A stretch of 64,000 nt of DNA from Epinephelus fuscoguttatus (lineage: Eukaryota; Chordata; Actinopteri; Perciformes; Serranidae), in contig NC_064754.1 of NCBI RefSeq assembly GCF_011397635.1, positions 32,964,543 through 33,028,542 of the forward strand. Direction: 5' to 3'. How positions within the stretch are numbered: position 1 is the stretch's first letter; each line of letters opens with the position of its first letter. The translations under genes were made by a program, and so were the position numbers. Positions 33,901 through 47,470 of the stretch are shown here, one piece after another. Under the pieces are notes generated by a model. That model was not told where the DNA came from. It did no database searches and saw only the letters and a list, made by a program, of their open reading frames with translations.

Positions 33901-36900
33901 TCTGGCCGTACTACTGAGTTACCGGCCGATGATATCACTCTGATTCTTCTCTTAGAGTCTGATTAAAGTAGAACCCGAGGAGATATAGTGAAGATAAAGT
34001 GTCAGCACTGACGCACTGAACAACCGACACTGCCAAACACAATACTACTGAAACACTGTGTATAACTTACGTAACCGACCAAATCACTGAGAGGTGAATC
34101 ATATAGTAATATAATACAATATGTGCTCGAAATGTTATCAGTTTCAATGCAGTTCATTAACTTCTGTCATGTTCCCAATTCAGTTTCTCAGAGCGGGGAT
34201 AAATTGATTGTGTGTGTGTGTAACCCACCCAGGTCGTTGTTGTTCATCATGGCGTTGGAGCCTCGGAGGCGAGGGCCCTGCTGGGTGAAATGATATCCAA
34301 ACTTCAACAGCGTGTTGTTTTTCTCCAGCATGCTGGCTATCTCCATCTCCACCTTGTTGCCTAGTGGCTGGCTCTGGAGTTTGAAAAGAGAGAGCAGGGA
34401 GAGATGGAGGAGGAGGAGAGTTGTATGGAGATGAATTACAAGTGGGTAACAGAAGATTTGTGGTAGCGAGATGGAAACGTTTGGGGGAAAGACAATAAGA
34501 TGAGTACACAAAATGACTGACATCCTCTCTGCAAACTGTGCCACTGTGCATTAGGTGGTGATCTCCATGGCAACACAGGATAAAGTGGCAGGGGGTGACA
34601 TGCTTTTTCAGTTTCAGTTTTATGTCATTTCAATCAGTCAGTCAGTCAGTGGAGCCAAACGGCAAAGGAAGCAGGATCATTCAACAAGTTGAGCTAATGA
34701 GTGAGCGCTGAGTCACAGATGCAGTGTGACACATGACAATGTAATCAGGGAGCATTAGACTGAAGTGGCAAAGATGGTCTGTGTATAGTACCTGACACGC
34801 ATACCCACACACACACTCACATTTATATGCGTGGTAAGTGTGTATGACTCTGCTTGTATTCAGTGCAAGTGGGTTGTGCGTGTGCACTTGTGTGCATGTG
34901 TAGGTGTTGGTACCTGATTGTCTATCTTGAGCTCCTGTAGTGTGGTGTTAAACTGCAATGACTCTATGAGGCCCAGGATTCCAGTCCCTGTAATGAAGTT
35001 GGACTCAACGTTCAGGCTCTTCAGCGACGTGTTCACCTTTAACATCTCTGCTAAAGCCTGAGGAAACACACACAGCACACACTGTATCGTAATTCACTCA
35101 CTGCTGTGCAGCCCTGTGCTGTTTATTCCAACGACTGGTTGCCAAAATGAGGTACACATCAAAATGAAATGTTTTATGCATCTGTCTACTAGGTAGGAAA
35201 AAAGAAAATGGAGCTTCAGCCAAATTAATTCAAACAAAATGACAAGAGCCACTAATGTCTCACATCAAACATCAGATTAAGATTTTACACAAGTTTGGAG
35301 TGCGACACTTTTTTCCTACTTTGAAACAATAGTTTGATACTATAAAAAAAAGGGAAAGGAAAAGAAATGGAGCAATAAATCAGGTAAAACAAATTCTGTG
35401 CAGCATTTCATGTTAAGCGTTAACAGCTGTGACTTACAAATGCTACAGGGTCGTTGCTCCTGGTGCCTACAATACTAAACCTCTCCACCACAGTGTTCTT
35501 CATCAGCGCCTCAGCATACGCCCTCAGAGTCTTGATGGGGATGTTCTGGGTACAGACAACATTACAGTTTAACCCATGTTTCCTACGTTATTTATTCTTA
35601 TTAAACAGATTTTGTGGCATGAAATGGATGTTCTTTACACAAAATCCAAAATTTGTCATGATACAGAAAAAATTTGTTTTGTTAAAAATGTGTTAGACAA
35701 AATAAATGTTGTATTGTGTTCCAAAGAAAATTTAATCGAATTAACCCTTTGAAACCTGAACAATTTGGCTTGATCTCTTTTAAAAACATGAAAAGAAGGC
35801 AATGAGCAATGAAAGAAAAAATGAGGCAAAAATATTAGCATGAAATTAGTAGTGAGAAAATTAAAACAAGAAAATTAGAAGAAAAAAAAAGAAAAAAGAT
35901 TGAAAACAGACAAACCAGGAAATGACCTGGAAAGAGTGCTTAAAAATTATTATAATTCTGTAACATAATTTTGAAATGTAATATTATTAATAATATTAAT
36001 ATAGTTTTCCCTGAATTTTATTTTTTTATGTAGTTTTTTTTTAAAAATAATTTCCTAAATCTATTAATTTTTTTGCAATCTGTGGGACATTTCTTACCAA
36101 GTTGCTCGTTGCCTTTTCCCCCATGTTTTTGAAAGAAATGGCACCAATGAGCTCAGGGTTCAAAGGGTTAAATTGATTTCATTTCACATATTTATGATTT
36201 ATATTTTTAATTTAAAAAGGAGTTTATGTTTTAAATCTACCTTTTTAAATTTCATCTGCAAAATTTAAATGTGAAAACTAAATTTTGTGCGCCAAGGTTA
36301 GTTTGTGTCTGCTTTCATAAAAAAACAAAACAAAACATGAAATATCATATGTATTTTTTTGTGTGACAAAGTTTAGTTTTCTTTAGTGTAAGTACTGAAA
36401 AAATACTATTAGGGACATATGACTTCAATAGAGAACAGGCATTTCATATAAGAGTTTCAACATCATTGAGTTTCCATCTACATCCAAAATAAATAAAAAT
36501 CGCTGTTGTTTTTGACACACACACACATACAGTATATACACATACACACTCACCTTGATGTTGTTGAGGTTGACCTCCACCAGGTCAGGGTCGTTCCTCT
36601 TCACTCTCAACAGGGTGTCCTCTACATCAGTGGAGTTGGGCTCTTCATCTGGGACTGGTTTATACTGGGTGCACTGGATCACACCTACAACACAGTCACA
36701 GTACACACTCTCATGTACAGCAGGAGGCTAATTACACTAGTCTTACCAGTGGAACAACACTTATTATTTAAACATGTTTGTAGCTCTTTCCCCACACGTC
36801 TTCATTAAGACTTTAAGACTGCCAGTATTTAAATCTGCCTCAGCAAACACTGTGAGCAGTTTTATCTGGACAGCTGACAGCTTGGGACGCTGTTCACACA

Positions 36901-37940
36901 TCATCTACCTCCAGTCTGTGCCAAACTAAGCATAGCAATCTGCACTGTTCATGAAAGTACATCATTTTCCCACAAGCAGAGATCATGTTAAATATTACTC
37001 TTGATTATGGGGCTCTCTGCTGGTTCAGAAGGGAAACTGTTCAGTTTACAGACGAGCACGTCACCCTTCAGCTGACAAGAAAGCATTTTTACATTTATAG
37101 TTCCCAGAGCACAAAAAGAGAACAAACCACTCCATGTTTTTGCATATTTTAACCCATTCACTACAAGTCATGTGCTGTATATTTAACATACAGTATGTGC
37201 TGACCATTTACCACAGCATACAGTTTTGTTTTTTAATCCCACTTTCAAAGGAGTCAGTTTCCAATCATTTTTATATGTCATGAAAATCAATTTTTGAAGA
37301 AGTAAAAAAACACACAGGCAATTAATCTTTATGACTTTTACTGAGACAGCAGCAGATGTGATGTTGAGTAACTCAAACAAGTTTCTAATCCCTTAATATT
37401 TTGTGCAGCAGTGACACGACGATAAAACACAACAGTTTACTTTAGAAAATACTTGGCAGTGACCTGCAGTAAATGTATTGTTGAGGCCTGCTGGAGCAAT
37501 ACATGTGTGTTTTATTTCATATGTCAGTAAATGAAGTTGTTTCAGTAAGTTATAAAATCAGCTTGATCCGACATTTTGGTCAGTATATGTTATTTCTGTA
37601 AGACTATACTAAATTCAGTTTATTAGGTGATCCTCAAGTCAAAAGCTGGCAATCCAAGTTTGCTTTCAGTAGAGGTCTTCAAGTGAAACAATGCTCACAC
37701 AAAAACAAAAAAAAAGACTTCTTGTTCCATCACATTTTATGTTCTTGTACTAGCACTAAAAAAACTAAGGAACTGACAATCTCAAGAGGCGAATCAGACG
37801 TTTACAGCTGGCTCTCCCTTTGAAAGCTGGTCATATTTGGCAGTGACACGCTCGGCCTCTGTCTCTGTTTAGAGCTGGAGGAGAATCTATAGGATGGGCC
37901 GCCATTCAAGATAAACAATGGCTCATTAACATGTGTGTGT

Positions 37941-37976
<36 letters not shown>

Positions 37977-38433
37977 TAATATCTGAATACCACGGTTTAC
38001 ACTGTGTAGTGTAATATGAAAGGTAAACAGATGAATCACCAGTAATTCCTGGAGGAGCTATAGGACAATGTACGAGACGAGTGTCTATATACACTTTTAA
38101 TCCTTTAGTTTTAAGCTGTGTAACTATATTTGTGCATGCATGGAGTGCAAAAAAGAAAAAAAAATCCAGAGTTGATCATCTTTGGTAAAATAAAGCAACA
38201 TTCTGCCAACGTGAGATCATTCCACTTGATTCCAATCCAAGTCAACTCACTTCGACATTTTTCTTGAATGAGGGGATTTTTTTCCGTCAGACTAGTTGAG
38301 TGATCTGCGTTATTTTAGGATACTTTTTCTTGGATATCCCTGCACCAAATGTATCTGCGATTGAACCGAGTGAAGACAGCTCACGCACCTGGCAGATTTC
38401 AACAAACAAAATACTCAGTTACATAAGTTTCAG

Positions 38434-38491
<58 letters not shown>

Positions 38492-41400
38492 ACATACTGT
38501 TGAGGCCTTGCTTGTTGACTATAGTGCTGCTGGCCAGGGCTTCATAGTACTGCTGGTTACTCATCAGGGTGTGCATACCCAGGATGGCTGGAAGACAGCA
38601 AGAATGAGGATGGAAAGAACAAAAGGAATAAACAAAAGGTCAGAAGAAGAAACAGAGAGACAGAGAGAGGAATGCTGATGAAGACTATAAATTTAATGAT
38701 CGACCACCATGCTAATACAGAGTGCACATCAGCGCTTGCAGCATCCCAAGCAAGTCAAACCTGACAGTCACCATCTCAGCGATCAAGCAGCTCCATACTG
38801 TAAGGTTTCATTGGTAATATGGTTCCTGCAGCCCACAGCTGAGGTCTAGGCTCTGCTGACTGACTACACATAAACATGCTACTCCACCATCTGCATGTTC
38901 AAGGATGGTATTAGCCTGGGAAGAATTCCAACTTAAGGAATCCTACTTGTGTCCTGGCAGCTGTGAATCTGAAATATGATTTTTGATTAAGCAGGCACGC
39001 TACATTAAAGAAAAAACAATTTTGAGAGAGAACAGAACAGTTTACAAAGACATAAACAGCTGGAAACACAAGCCAACAAGCTGCTCTCTGGAGAAGTGGA
39101 GCAGCTTACCTTCAGCCACTCCAGGGACTTCTTGTGCTCCTAAATATTCCTGCAGCAGTATTGTTTGGTAATAAATTTTGGTTATGCAAATGCAGGTAGT
39201 AGAGACTCCGGGAGTGGGTGGCGCTAAATGTATTTAAATATTGTAATAAAGCCCTCTCACAGAGAGATTTAATAAAGCATTTATAGTTAGAATCTTCCAA
39301 CTTATCACAAGTGAGCTAAAAATGATAGCTTGCTACTTCTAATTAACTTTTTAGAACAAAATATTTGTCAGTATTTGTTCTTAGACTTTCACAGCAGATT
39401 TCAAAGGTTAATGAGATGTCTGTGCCTTTAAAATGAATATTTTCAGTCGTCTTCACAATGAACATGTTAAAGCTTTGTACATGCAGCAAAATATTTGCCA
39501 CAGTACTGACGCTGACATTTGCCATACATTACACAGACTCGATGAAAGCCCCTGTGTAATGCATGTACAGTAGAGAGATCTAAGGGCCTGTGTCACTGAG
39601 TCAAGCTGCATGGTTTTTGCTAACGTCTGCTTAACACAAGCCGACAACATGAACATGACAAGAGGACCAGAATCGTTCCATGCAAACACTGTGTGCAGTC
39701 TACAGATACCCTGGATGGTGTTCAACTAGCGAACAGAGATATCCAGCAGGGATGGAGGAGGTGGAGGAGATGGAAGGTATGATGGAGGGATGAAGGGGAA
39801 GGGTGGAAGGAAGATGAAAGGAGCGCTAGAGGAAATGGAGAAGAACTGGGTTAAGGAAAAAGTGAATGAATGAGGGAAAGTTTAGGCCACTAGTTAGTGA
39901 GAGAAGATGAGGATGAAGAATAATCAGACACTTGCACTTTAGCGTGTTCCACCGATCAAATCAAGTTAGTGATTGTCATTCATTCAAATGCTATTTTGGA
40001 TGTGTGTGTGCTAGCCTGTCTTTTGTTTTGTTAGTTTTTAAAGTTTAAAATACATTTGAAATACATTTACTGTTAGATGGCGATCTCTCGTGGCTGTAAT
40101 AATTATGATGAGGGCAAAGGAGGAAGTCAGGTGAGGCAGTATTACCATTAAGAACATATGTGTTGGGAGGTTAATGGGTCAAACAAATAGTGGACTTTCA
40201 CCCAGGAGAGTGGATTTTGTGTCCTCGGTGAAACCAAAAGCCAAAGTTAACTTAATTCAAGTTCAGTTTTAACTCATGTACCATGATATCTTTTCCTAAA
40301 CCTAGCACATGATTCTTTCGAAAGTGAAAGCAAAACCTGACAAAACTGCAACCAATTCATAACGTCGAATATGCAAACGACCATTCAATGGGCTGATAAC
40401 TGCCTATGAACCTAGTATTAGGAGTGGCAGGCCCCTTCTAATCATCTATGAGACTGAAAAAAGCACAGATAATGGCCATTTAATGAGCTGATAACATCCA
40501 AATCAGGTGTAAAACAATAATGCAAAATTCTGGATTCAGATGAAATTCTCACAATTTTTCTCCTTATATTCTCCTACTGAAGGTACCAAACTGCCTTCTA
40601 TATGAGGACTCTTTACTGTAAAACTGTAGTAAAAGTAGCGTCCTCTGAAAGTCGTAAATACAACTGTTTTTAAAGCCTTTTTGTAAATTTGGTGAAAAAT
40701 AAAAGGAAAAGGAAATCAAAGCCTTTATGCATAAACACGTACATGTGAATGTGAGGAGATGTGAGTGACTTCGGTTGTGTTACCTGCGATATCACAGAGT
40801 TCAGCATCAGTGGCACTAGCCAGGGCTTCTTCTAGCTCCGGCTCCAGGGTCACATTCTCCATGATGGGGTCCACTCTCTTTTTAGGCACAAAGGCTTTCC
40901 CTACAACAGGAGTGGACTATTTTAATACAAAACACAAACATACATTACTTGTGATGTATTTCCTGGAGACAGTTTGTTCTCCCGTGGAATTAGCAAATAA
41001 AAGGTCCCCCCTCCACACTCACACAGGTATTTTCACTTTTGCTAATTAACACCTCTGCTCAGGTTACTAGTAATCACATGAAGACACTTGAGTGTACGTT
41101 GTCCTGCCTGTACAGGTACATTTAATGTTAATTAAGTCTAAACAGTCCTGAGAAGCAGTCTAAATCAGAAAAATAAGTGAAAACACCTAAAAATAAATAA
41201 ATTTTAAAAAATGGCCGCTGGACATATGCTTTATTCTGATCTCTCATTTGATTTTATATCTCATTTGATTTTAGTTTAGTCTGTTTAAAATTATTAGTGC
41301 CATTGACACAATGATACCTGATAAAGATGGACGATGCCTCTCCACTTACTTGCACTCTACAAAAATGAAGCCAAAATTTCTCAGATAAAGTTGCTGCCAT

Positions 41401-44400
41401 CTTTGTGCTAGCTCAATGGCGCTGTCAATCATGACCACAGTCCCTCATTTTGTAACATCAAATTACTAGTTATAACCAAACGTAACAGAAAAATGAACAC
41501 TTGAGCACACATCAGCATGATAAGAACTACCTGTAATGACAGAAACCATGTTTGGGAAAAATTAATTTGATGTGTAATCCCAGTTTGTTGTTTGGCTTGT
41601 GTCCCATCCACTAACATGGAGGGGAGCGGGGTTATGACCTATACTGCAGCCAGCCACCAGGGAGCAAACAAGATGCTTTGGCTTCACTTTTTGGGAGCTG
41701 TCATAGAGTTCATCTCCTGAAATGGTTGTTCTGCATTGAAAAATAAATAAAATTAAAAAAACAACTCTGAGAAGGGGCAGAGGGTACATCTACTCTTTCT
41801 ACCCTGTCAATAAAATTCTGGATGTGGCCTTGCATCCCACCCACCACGCTGCTTGCAGTAGGTTTTGCTTTAGCTTTCCGCTCTCTGCAGCGCTGGCACA
41901 GCACTGAGAGGAAGTGTAGAGATAGGTCTGGCTATGGGAGTCACTGACTGGTAATAGAGAAGCATGCATCAGGATGGCTAGTGTTAGCATTTGAGGAAAC
42001 ACTAGAGAGATTCAGCTTTAACGTTTGAGCCTCAGTCAGACCCAGACTCAGACAAGGAGCCTGCTCTGCTAAGTGTAGTTAGCTTTTTGTTGGCTTGTAA
42101 CTGACAGTTGCTGACATAGGGTTGTGACACATACAGTAATATCAGCTATAATGTTACAGTGATTTCACATTGTTATTACGTAACTATATATCAGAAGTCT
42201 GATCAAAGTTTGCATAAAGATCTATTTTAGGGGATATAAAAATAGGGGCAACACATTTTTGAGTGGAGGAGATTTGAATATAAGCATGTTTTGTAATGTT
42301 TGCCATGTAAAAATATGCAAAATTTCCAAATGGATTCTGGTATTGTGACAATGTTGAAGACAATTAGCTTGTTTGAAGTCATGATGAAATAGAGTATATA
42401 TAGTAGTTTGCGTTTCAAATTCAAATGTCAAACTAAGGTGAAGTATCAGACAGAGGTCTCTGTCCAACTCTTACATAACAGCTGAGCCGTCTGGAGCGAG
42501 TCTCCCTTCATCGGGTCACACCTGACCGCAGGCTGTCGACACTGTAAAGACCCAGAACTTTGTGTCGTTACTGACAGGTCTGCTATGTCTGTGTCTGTGT
42601 GGTCAGCTCCTCAAGTTTCAGAGAGACATTTCTGACCCCTACATACACACAGTGGCGAGATGTTACCCAGAGCTTTTTAAAAAAGTCACTGGTGTCCTTT
42701 CTTGATCACATCTATACCGCTCCGTCTTTCCACACTGATAAACACACTGTTTAAGGTTGTGACAAGTAAAAATCAACCAGCTTTAGAGCAACCTGTAGTG
42801 AGCTTTGTTTCAGTGTGAATGGAGGGTGAGCAAAAATGGAGTGGTATAAAGGAAACATGAAGCAAAGTGATGACAGACAGCTTTGAACAGGGTGTGGAAA
42901 CGGCTGTTGCTCCACTCCCCACTCACGCCCTGTTTCACAGCAGACCAGCTGTTTCACAAGAAGAACTAGGAGCCATTAAGCCTCCCTTAATTGTACCTTG
43001 ACTGGAGCTGTTGAGGGATTGTTACTCATTCACTTTCCCCATCTGCAGTTTTACAGTCGGCCTGTGAGATTAAACTGTAACGTGCTGTCTTTAATTTTCA
43101 CAAGTGCACTAATGCAACAACACCAGCAAAGAGGATCATGACGAAAGTGACAGCAGGGAGACCTTCTAGAGTTTCACATAGAGATGTCTGGTATCTCTCG
43201 CCATCCATCACACACCTCTGTGTCCACACTAAACTGGTGCTGGCATGCTAACAGGCCTCACAAGGCCTGGTGAGGGAGGTCGTGTGGAACCAATCACCTC
43301 TCAGTGAATCAAAAGGGCTTTTTAGGGTTCCCTGAGACAACTTTTAAAGGGGGCCTAATGTGCTTATTTTCAGATTCATAATTGTAATTTGGGTCTCGAC
43401 TAGAACATGTTTAATGGTTAAAAACATTTTATTTGTCCATTACTGTCTGCTTGAATACACCTGTATTCACCCTCTGTCTGAAATGCTCTGTTTTTGTACT
43501 TGTCTCTTTAAGCCCCCCTCCCAAAAAAGGCCACTCTGCTCTGACTGGCCGGTGTTGCTGGATCTGCCATATCTCCTAGCCTGCGGAATGACTGTAACGG
43601 AGTATAGCAGCACTTTCTATCATGAGAAATCACCAATAAACGCTTCTAAACTAAAATCTTCACAATCAGACATGTTCAGGCAGTAAAGTGATCAGAAATT
43701 GTGGAGATATGAACAACATTTGCAACCAAGTTTACAGGTTTCCCTGATGTTAGCATGTAGCTACATGTAGCAGTGTGGGCTACATAATGTAAACACTTGC
43801 AGTAACGTGCCTGGAGCAGATGACCATATAAAGAAATCCATCAGAAGCTGATGTCAGCTTTTCTCAAAAGTAGAAAAAAGTGGATTACTTTTACATACAT
43901 TTACATCGTTATTTCAAATTTTGGCCATATTTAATATGCACACAAGACATTTCAACATTGTATCTATGACAGAAAATAAGAAAAAGCATAACAGGTCCCC
44001 TTTAAGGTTTGTGGTTTAGTTTAAGTCATGAGTAATTTGGGAGTTAATGTGAATCTTGTATATCCATGGTGACCTTACCTCACATACTTGGATAGCTCTG
44101 TTTTCTTTAATATTCAGGGAAACCAAACAGTATAGACATCCTGAGAAACCAAGCTCATACCTCTCTTCTCCCCTGTGAAGGGCACCAAGTCCTCTTTGTC
44201 AGGATGCTCTTTGGCCTGTTTCTCCAGATGGGCCAGCAGGTTATCTCTCTGAAATTGTCCCGTTGGAGCTTTCTTGGTCTGGTCCTTCTGCCGCATCCCA
44301 GCTGGCAACAATGCATTCTAGACAAGGATGAGAAGTGACATCATTTAAAGGACTGGCGCTGGGTATCAGAATTATGAGTATGTCTCATTTCTTCCTTTCT

Positions 44401-47400
44401 GTCGGGTTAAGTCCTGTAATGCCTTGCAACATCAGAACAGTGCAGTACAAATGACTCCAGAGTTTCTTCCTTGCTGCGATAATACTACTTATTAAAACAC
44501 TAATCTCCATTATATATCTTTCAGGCACCAGTGGCACCATTGATTGCACTCTTCTTGAGCAGCACTCCAGTCAGGGGTGAGGCACAAATCCTTTATACAT
44601 GATTTGTGGTAATTTATATGACACAGAAAATCTTTAACCCGAGGTAAATCTTTTGACAAATTTAAGATTATTTTTTAGCAGGGAGGGAACATAAATACAA
44701 CAAAAGTAATACAGTATTAAATCAAAGTGTGACAGACATAGAGGAGGTGGTACAGTATCTTTGTACTGGACATTTCCCAGAGCTCTGCTGCTCACCACAT
44801 TATTTTCAACCTACAGCAACATTCAAAACAAGCTCTTACAAGTGCTACTTATAGCTTCGTATCTTATCAGTCCTCTCAGCACTCAGAAGCCTCTCTCTCT
44901 TCATGACTCCATGTCTCTCTCACTCTCTTTCCTTCTCACCATTATTCCTCCACCAGCAAACAAAAATATGCTGAACAATTTACACTGTCTGGTTTGAGAT
45001 ATACTCTTTTGAGGTACAAGAATATTCTCTCTTCTTCTTAGTGTCTCTCATTCAGTTATTCCAGCAGTGGTCCATAAGTGTTCACGTGACATACAGTAGT
45101 ATTTATAGTGAAGCCAGGAGTATATCACACCGTCACTGCCAGGCTTTTTATGTCACACGTTGTATCAGCTATAGATAACAGGCACACTCTCAGTCCCAGT
45201 ATGTTATTTTTAACAGCATGAGACTCTCTGTCTTCCTCTCCCATCCTCACCATACTGTACTGTACTTTTGGCTACTTGGAAACAGAAAACATGACATATT
45301 ATCACCTTAAAAAAAAGCTGATATTGCAAACTTACTGTAGCAAACAGTTGCTTCAGCAGATACAGAGCAACATTAGCTCTACTTTACTTGGAGTCGTGTT
45401 TTCTGCTGACCTGATGAATATAAGCCCAAATTTCATTCTCCTTTGGCCTCCACCAACTTTTGAGAAAAATACCTGCCGGTTGCATAAAGCACCTTAAGTT
45501 AAGATTTTCCTTTAAATATGAATTAAGGTTTCCTTTAAGTAAATCAGTTGCACAAACATGCATTATCTTTTCCTTAAGGTTTCCTGAAGCTTTCCTCTTT
45601 ATCTTGGTCTTATACTTGAGGAACTGCTCAAAGTTTGTTCAACCATTGCACAGGGGACTTTAGCAACTAAAGTAAGGAAAAACACAAGCTAACTCTGACT
45701 GCATCTTAACTGCAACCTGGCTGAGTTTATGGCAATAAATGAGGAAAATGACAGCATCCGGAGAAGAGCGTTCTGTGACCAGGAGAACCAGATGGACACA
45801 CTTCATGATGAGCAAGTGATTTAGCACAATAAATTTATGATTTTGGTAAATGTCTGAAGTTGAATCACTCAATTTCCAGCCCTGTTACAATTAATGATTG
45901 CTCTGCAGGTTTATGCAACGGGATCTTTCCAATCAGCTATCGGCGATGCATTTCCTGTACACAAGTCAACGGTGTGCTGCATCATGCACTGGGTTTCAAA
46001 CACCCTCACCCATCTGCGAACACCATAGTGAGGTTCCTGTCCCAACAAGAGAAGGATGACATAGCGGTACACTTCTTTGATGGTGCCGGCTTCCCAAAAG
46101 TGTGCGGGGTGATAGACAAGAACCACATCTGGATACAAGCACCCGCACAAAATGAGGATCAATTTGTCAACAGAAAAAAAACCCCAAAACACTCAATCAA
46201 TGTCAAGTTAGTTTTCACTTGATATTCACTGTAGGTTATTCAAAAAACTAAATTGTTCAGGTGCATGCTTGAACTTAAATCAAAATTAATTAAATGTAAT
46301 AGTTAGCGTTAACAGATAGACTGTCACAAGCGCTAGTGTAAGCAAACAAATCCATCCATCTCCATGGAAACGGTAGAATTTTATGGTTGTAAAATCTCTT
46401 TCAGTGCAGTAAATGCCTTAACATCTTTCCTTGACTAAGGAAACCTTTTAAGAGATTCTGTGCAACACCCTTAAGTAATTTCCTCAGCTAGGGAAAATCT
46501 ACTTAAGAAGCAAACTTAAGGTGCTTTATGCAACTGGCCCCCGGCTTTTTAGCTGCTAAATTCTCAACCATGCTCACTAGCTACTCTCTAACTTAAGCCC
46601 TTTTTAAACTGGAATTGTACAAATTTGCAGGAAAGCCCAGTCAGCTTGCCGGTAAAACGGCCCAACATTCATGGAAAATCTGGCGGTGTAAAAGGGGCTT
46701 TAGTCTGTGAGCCGTTTTGTACTGGGCAGGTAGTGCACAGTGGGTTTACTAGATCTGTTTTTTTCTGGAAATAGCTGCCTTGAGTTGAGAATGAACCAAA
46801 ACAGTAAAGTTGCAGGCCATAAAAAACAAAACAATGAGCTGAAAGATGTTAAAATGTTCAGTAAAAAATATGAATGATGGCAGCTTTAAGTGGGTTAGTA
46901 AAAAAATCTTTTTTTAATTTAGGTTGAGAAATGTTATCAGTAATGTATAAGTAGGTAGGTCAGATCCGTAATAATCTATTCCAGATATTAAAAGGATGTT
47001 GTTTTGATTAAAAAATGCCAGATGTGACAATGATGTTATGGTTAGAAAAAGTAAACAGTATGAACCAGTCCAAGTTGTAGTGTGTAATAGTATGACTGTA
47101 GTGTACATGCAAAAAACACAAAATGTTCTCTAGATGATTCAAAATAAATTAATCTCTCTACAATCACAGTACAGTTGGCAGACACGTTGTTCTTTAGTCC
47201 AAAACAATGAGACTTTTTCGATAGCTTACTGGAACTGATGTGGGAAGCCTTATTGGGAGGGCTACAGCGTGTTTCAAAGCAAATGGGCACTTGACTGTTG
47301 TGTAATGGGTTACCCTCATTTATAGGTACAAACAAGGTACGCACGCACACACGGCACGCACTGTCTCTAAATGTTTCCTCTGTTTACGTCATGGATTCCC

Positions 47401-47432
47401 TCTGGACACCTACTGCTGACATCAGTCTTGCT

Positions 47433-47470
<38 letters not shown>

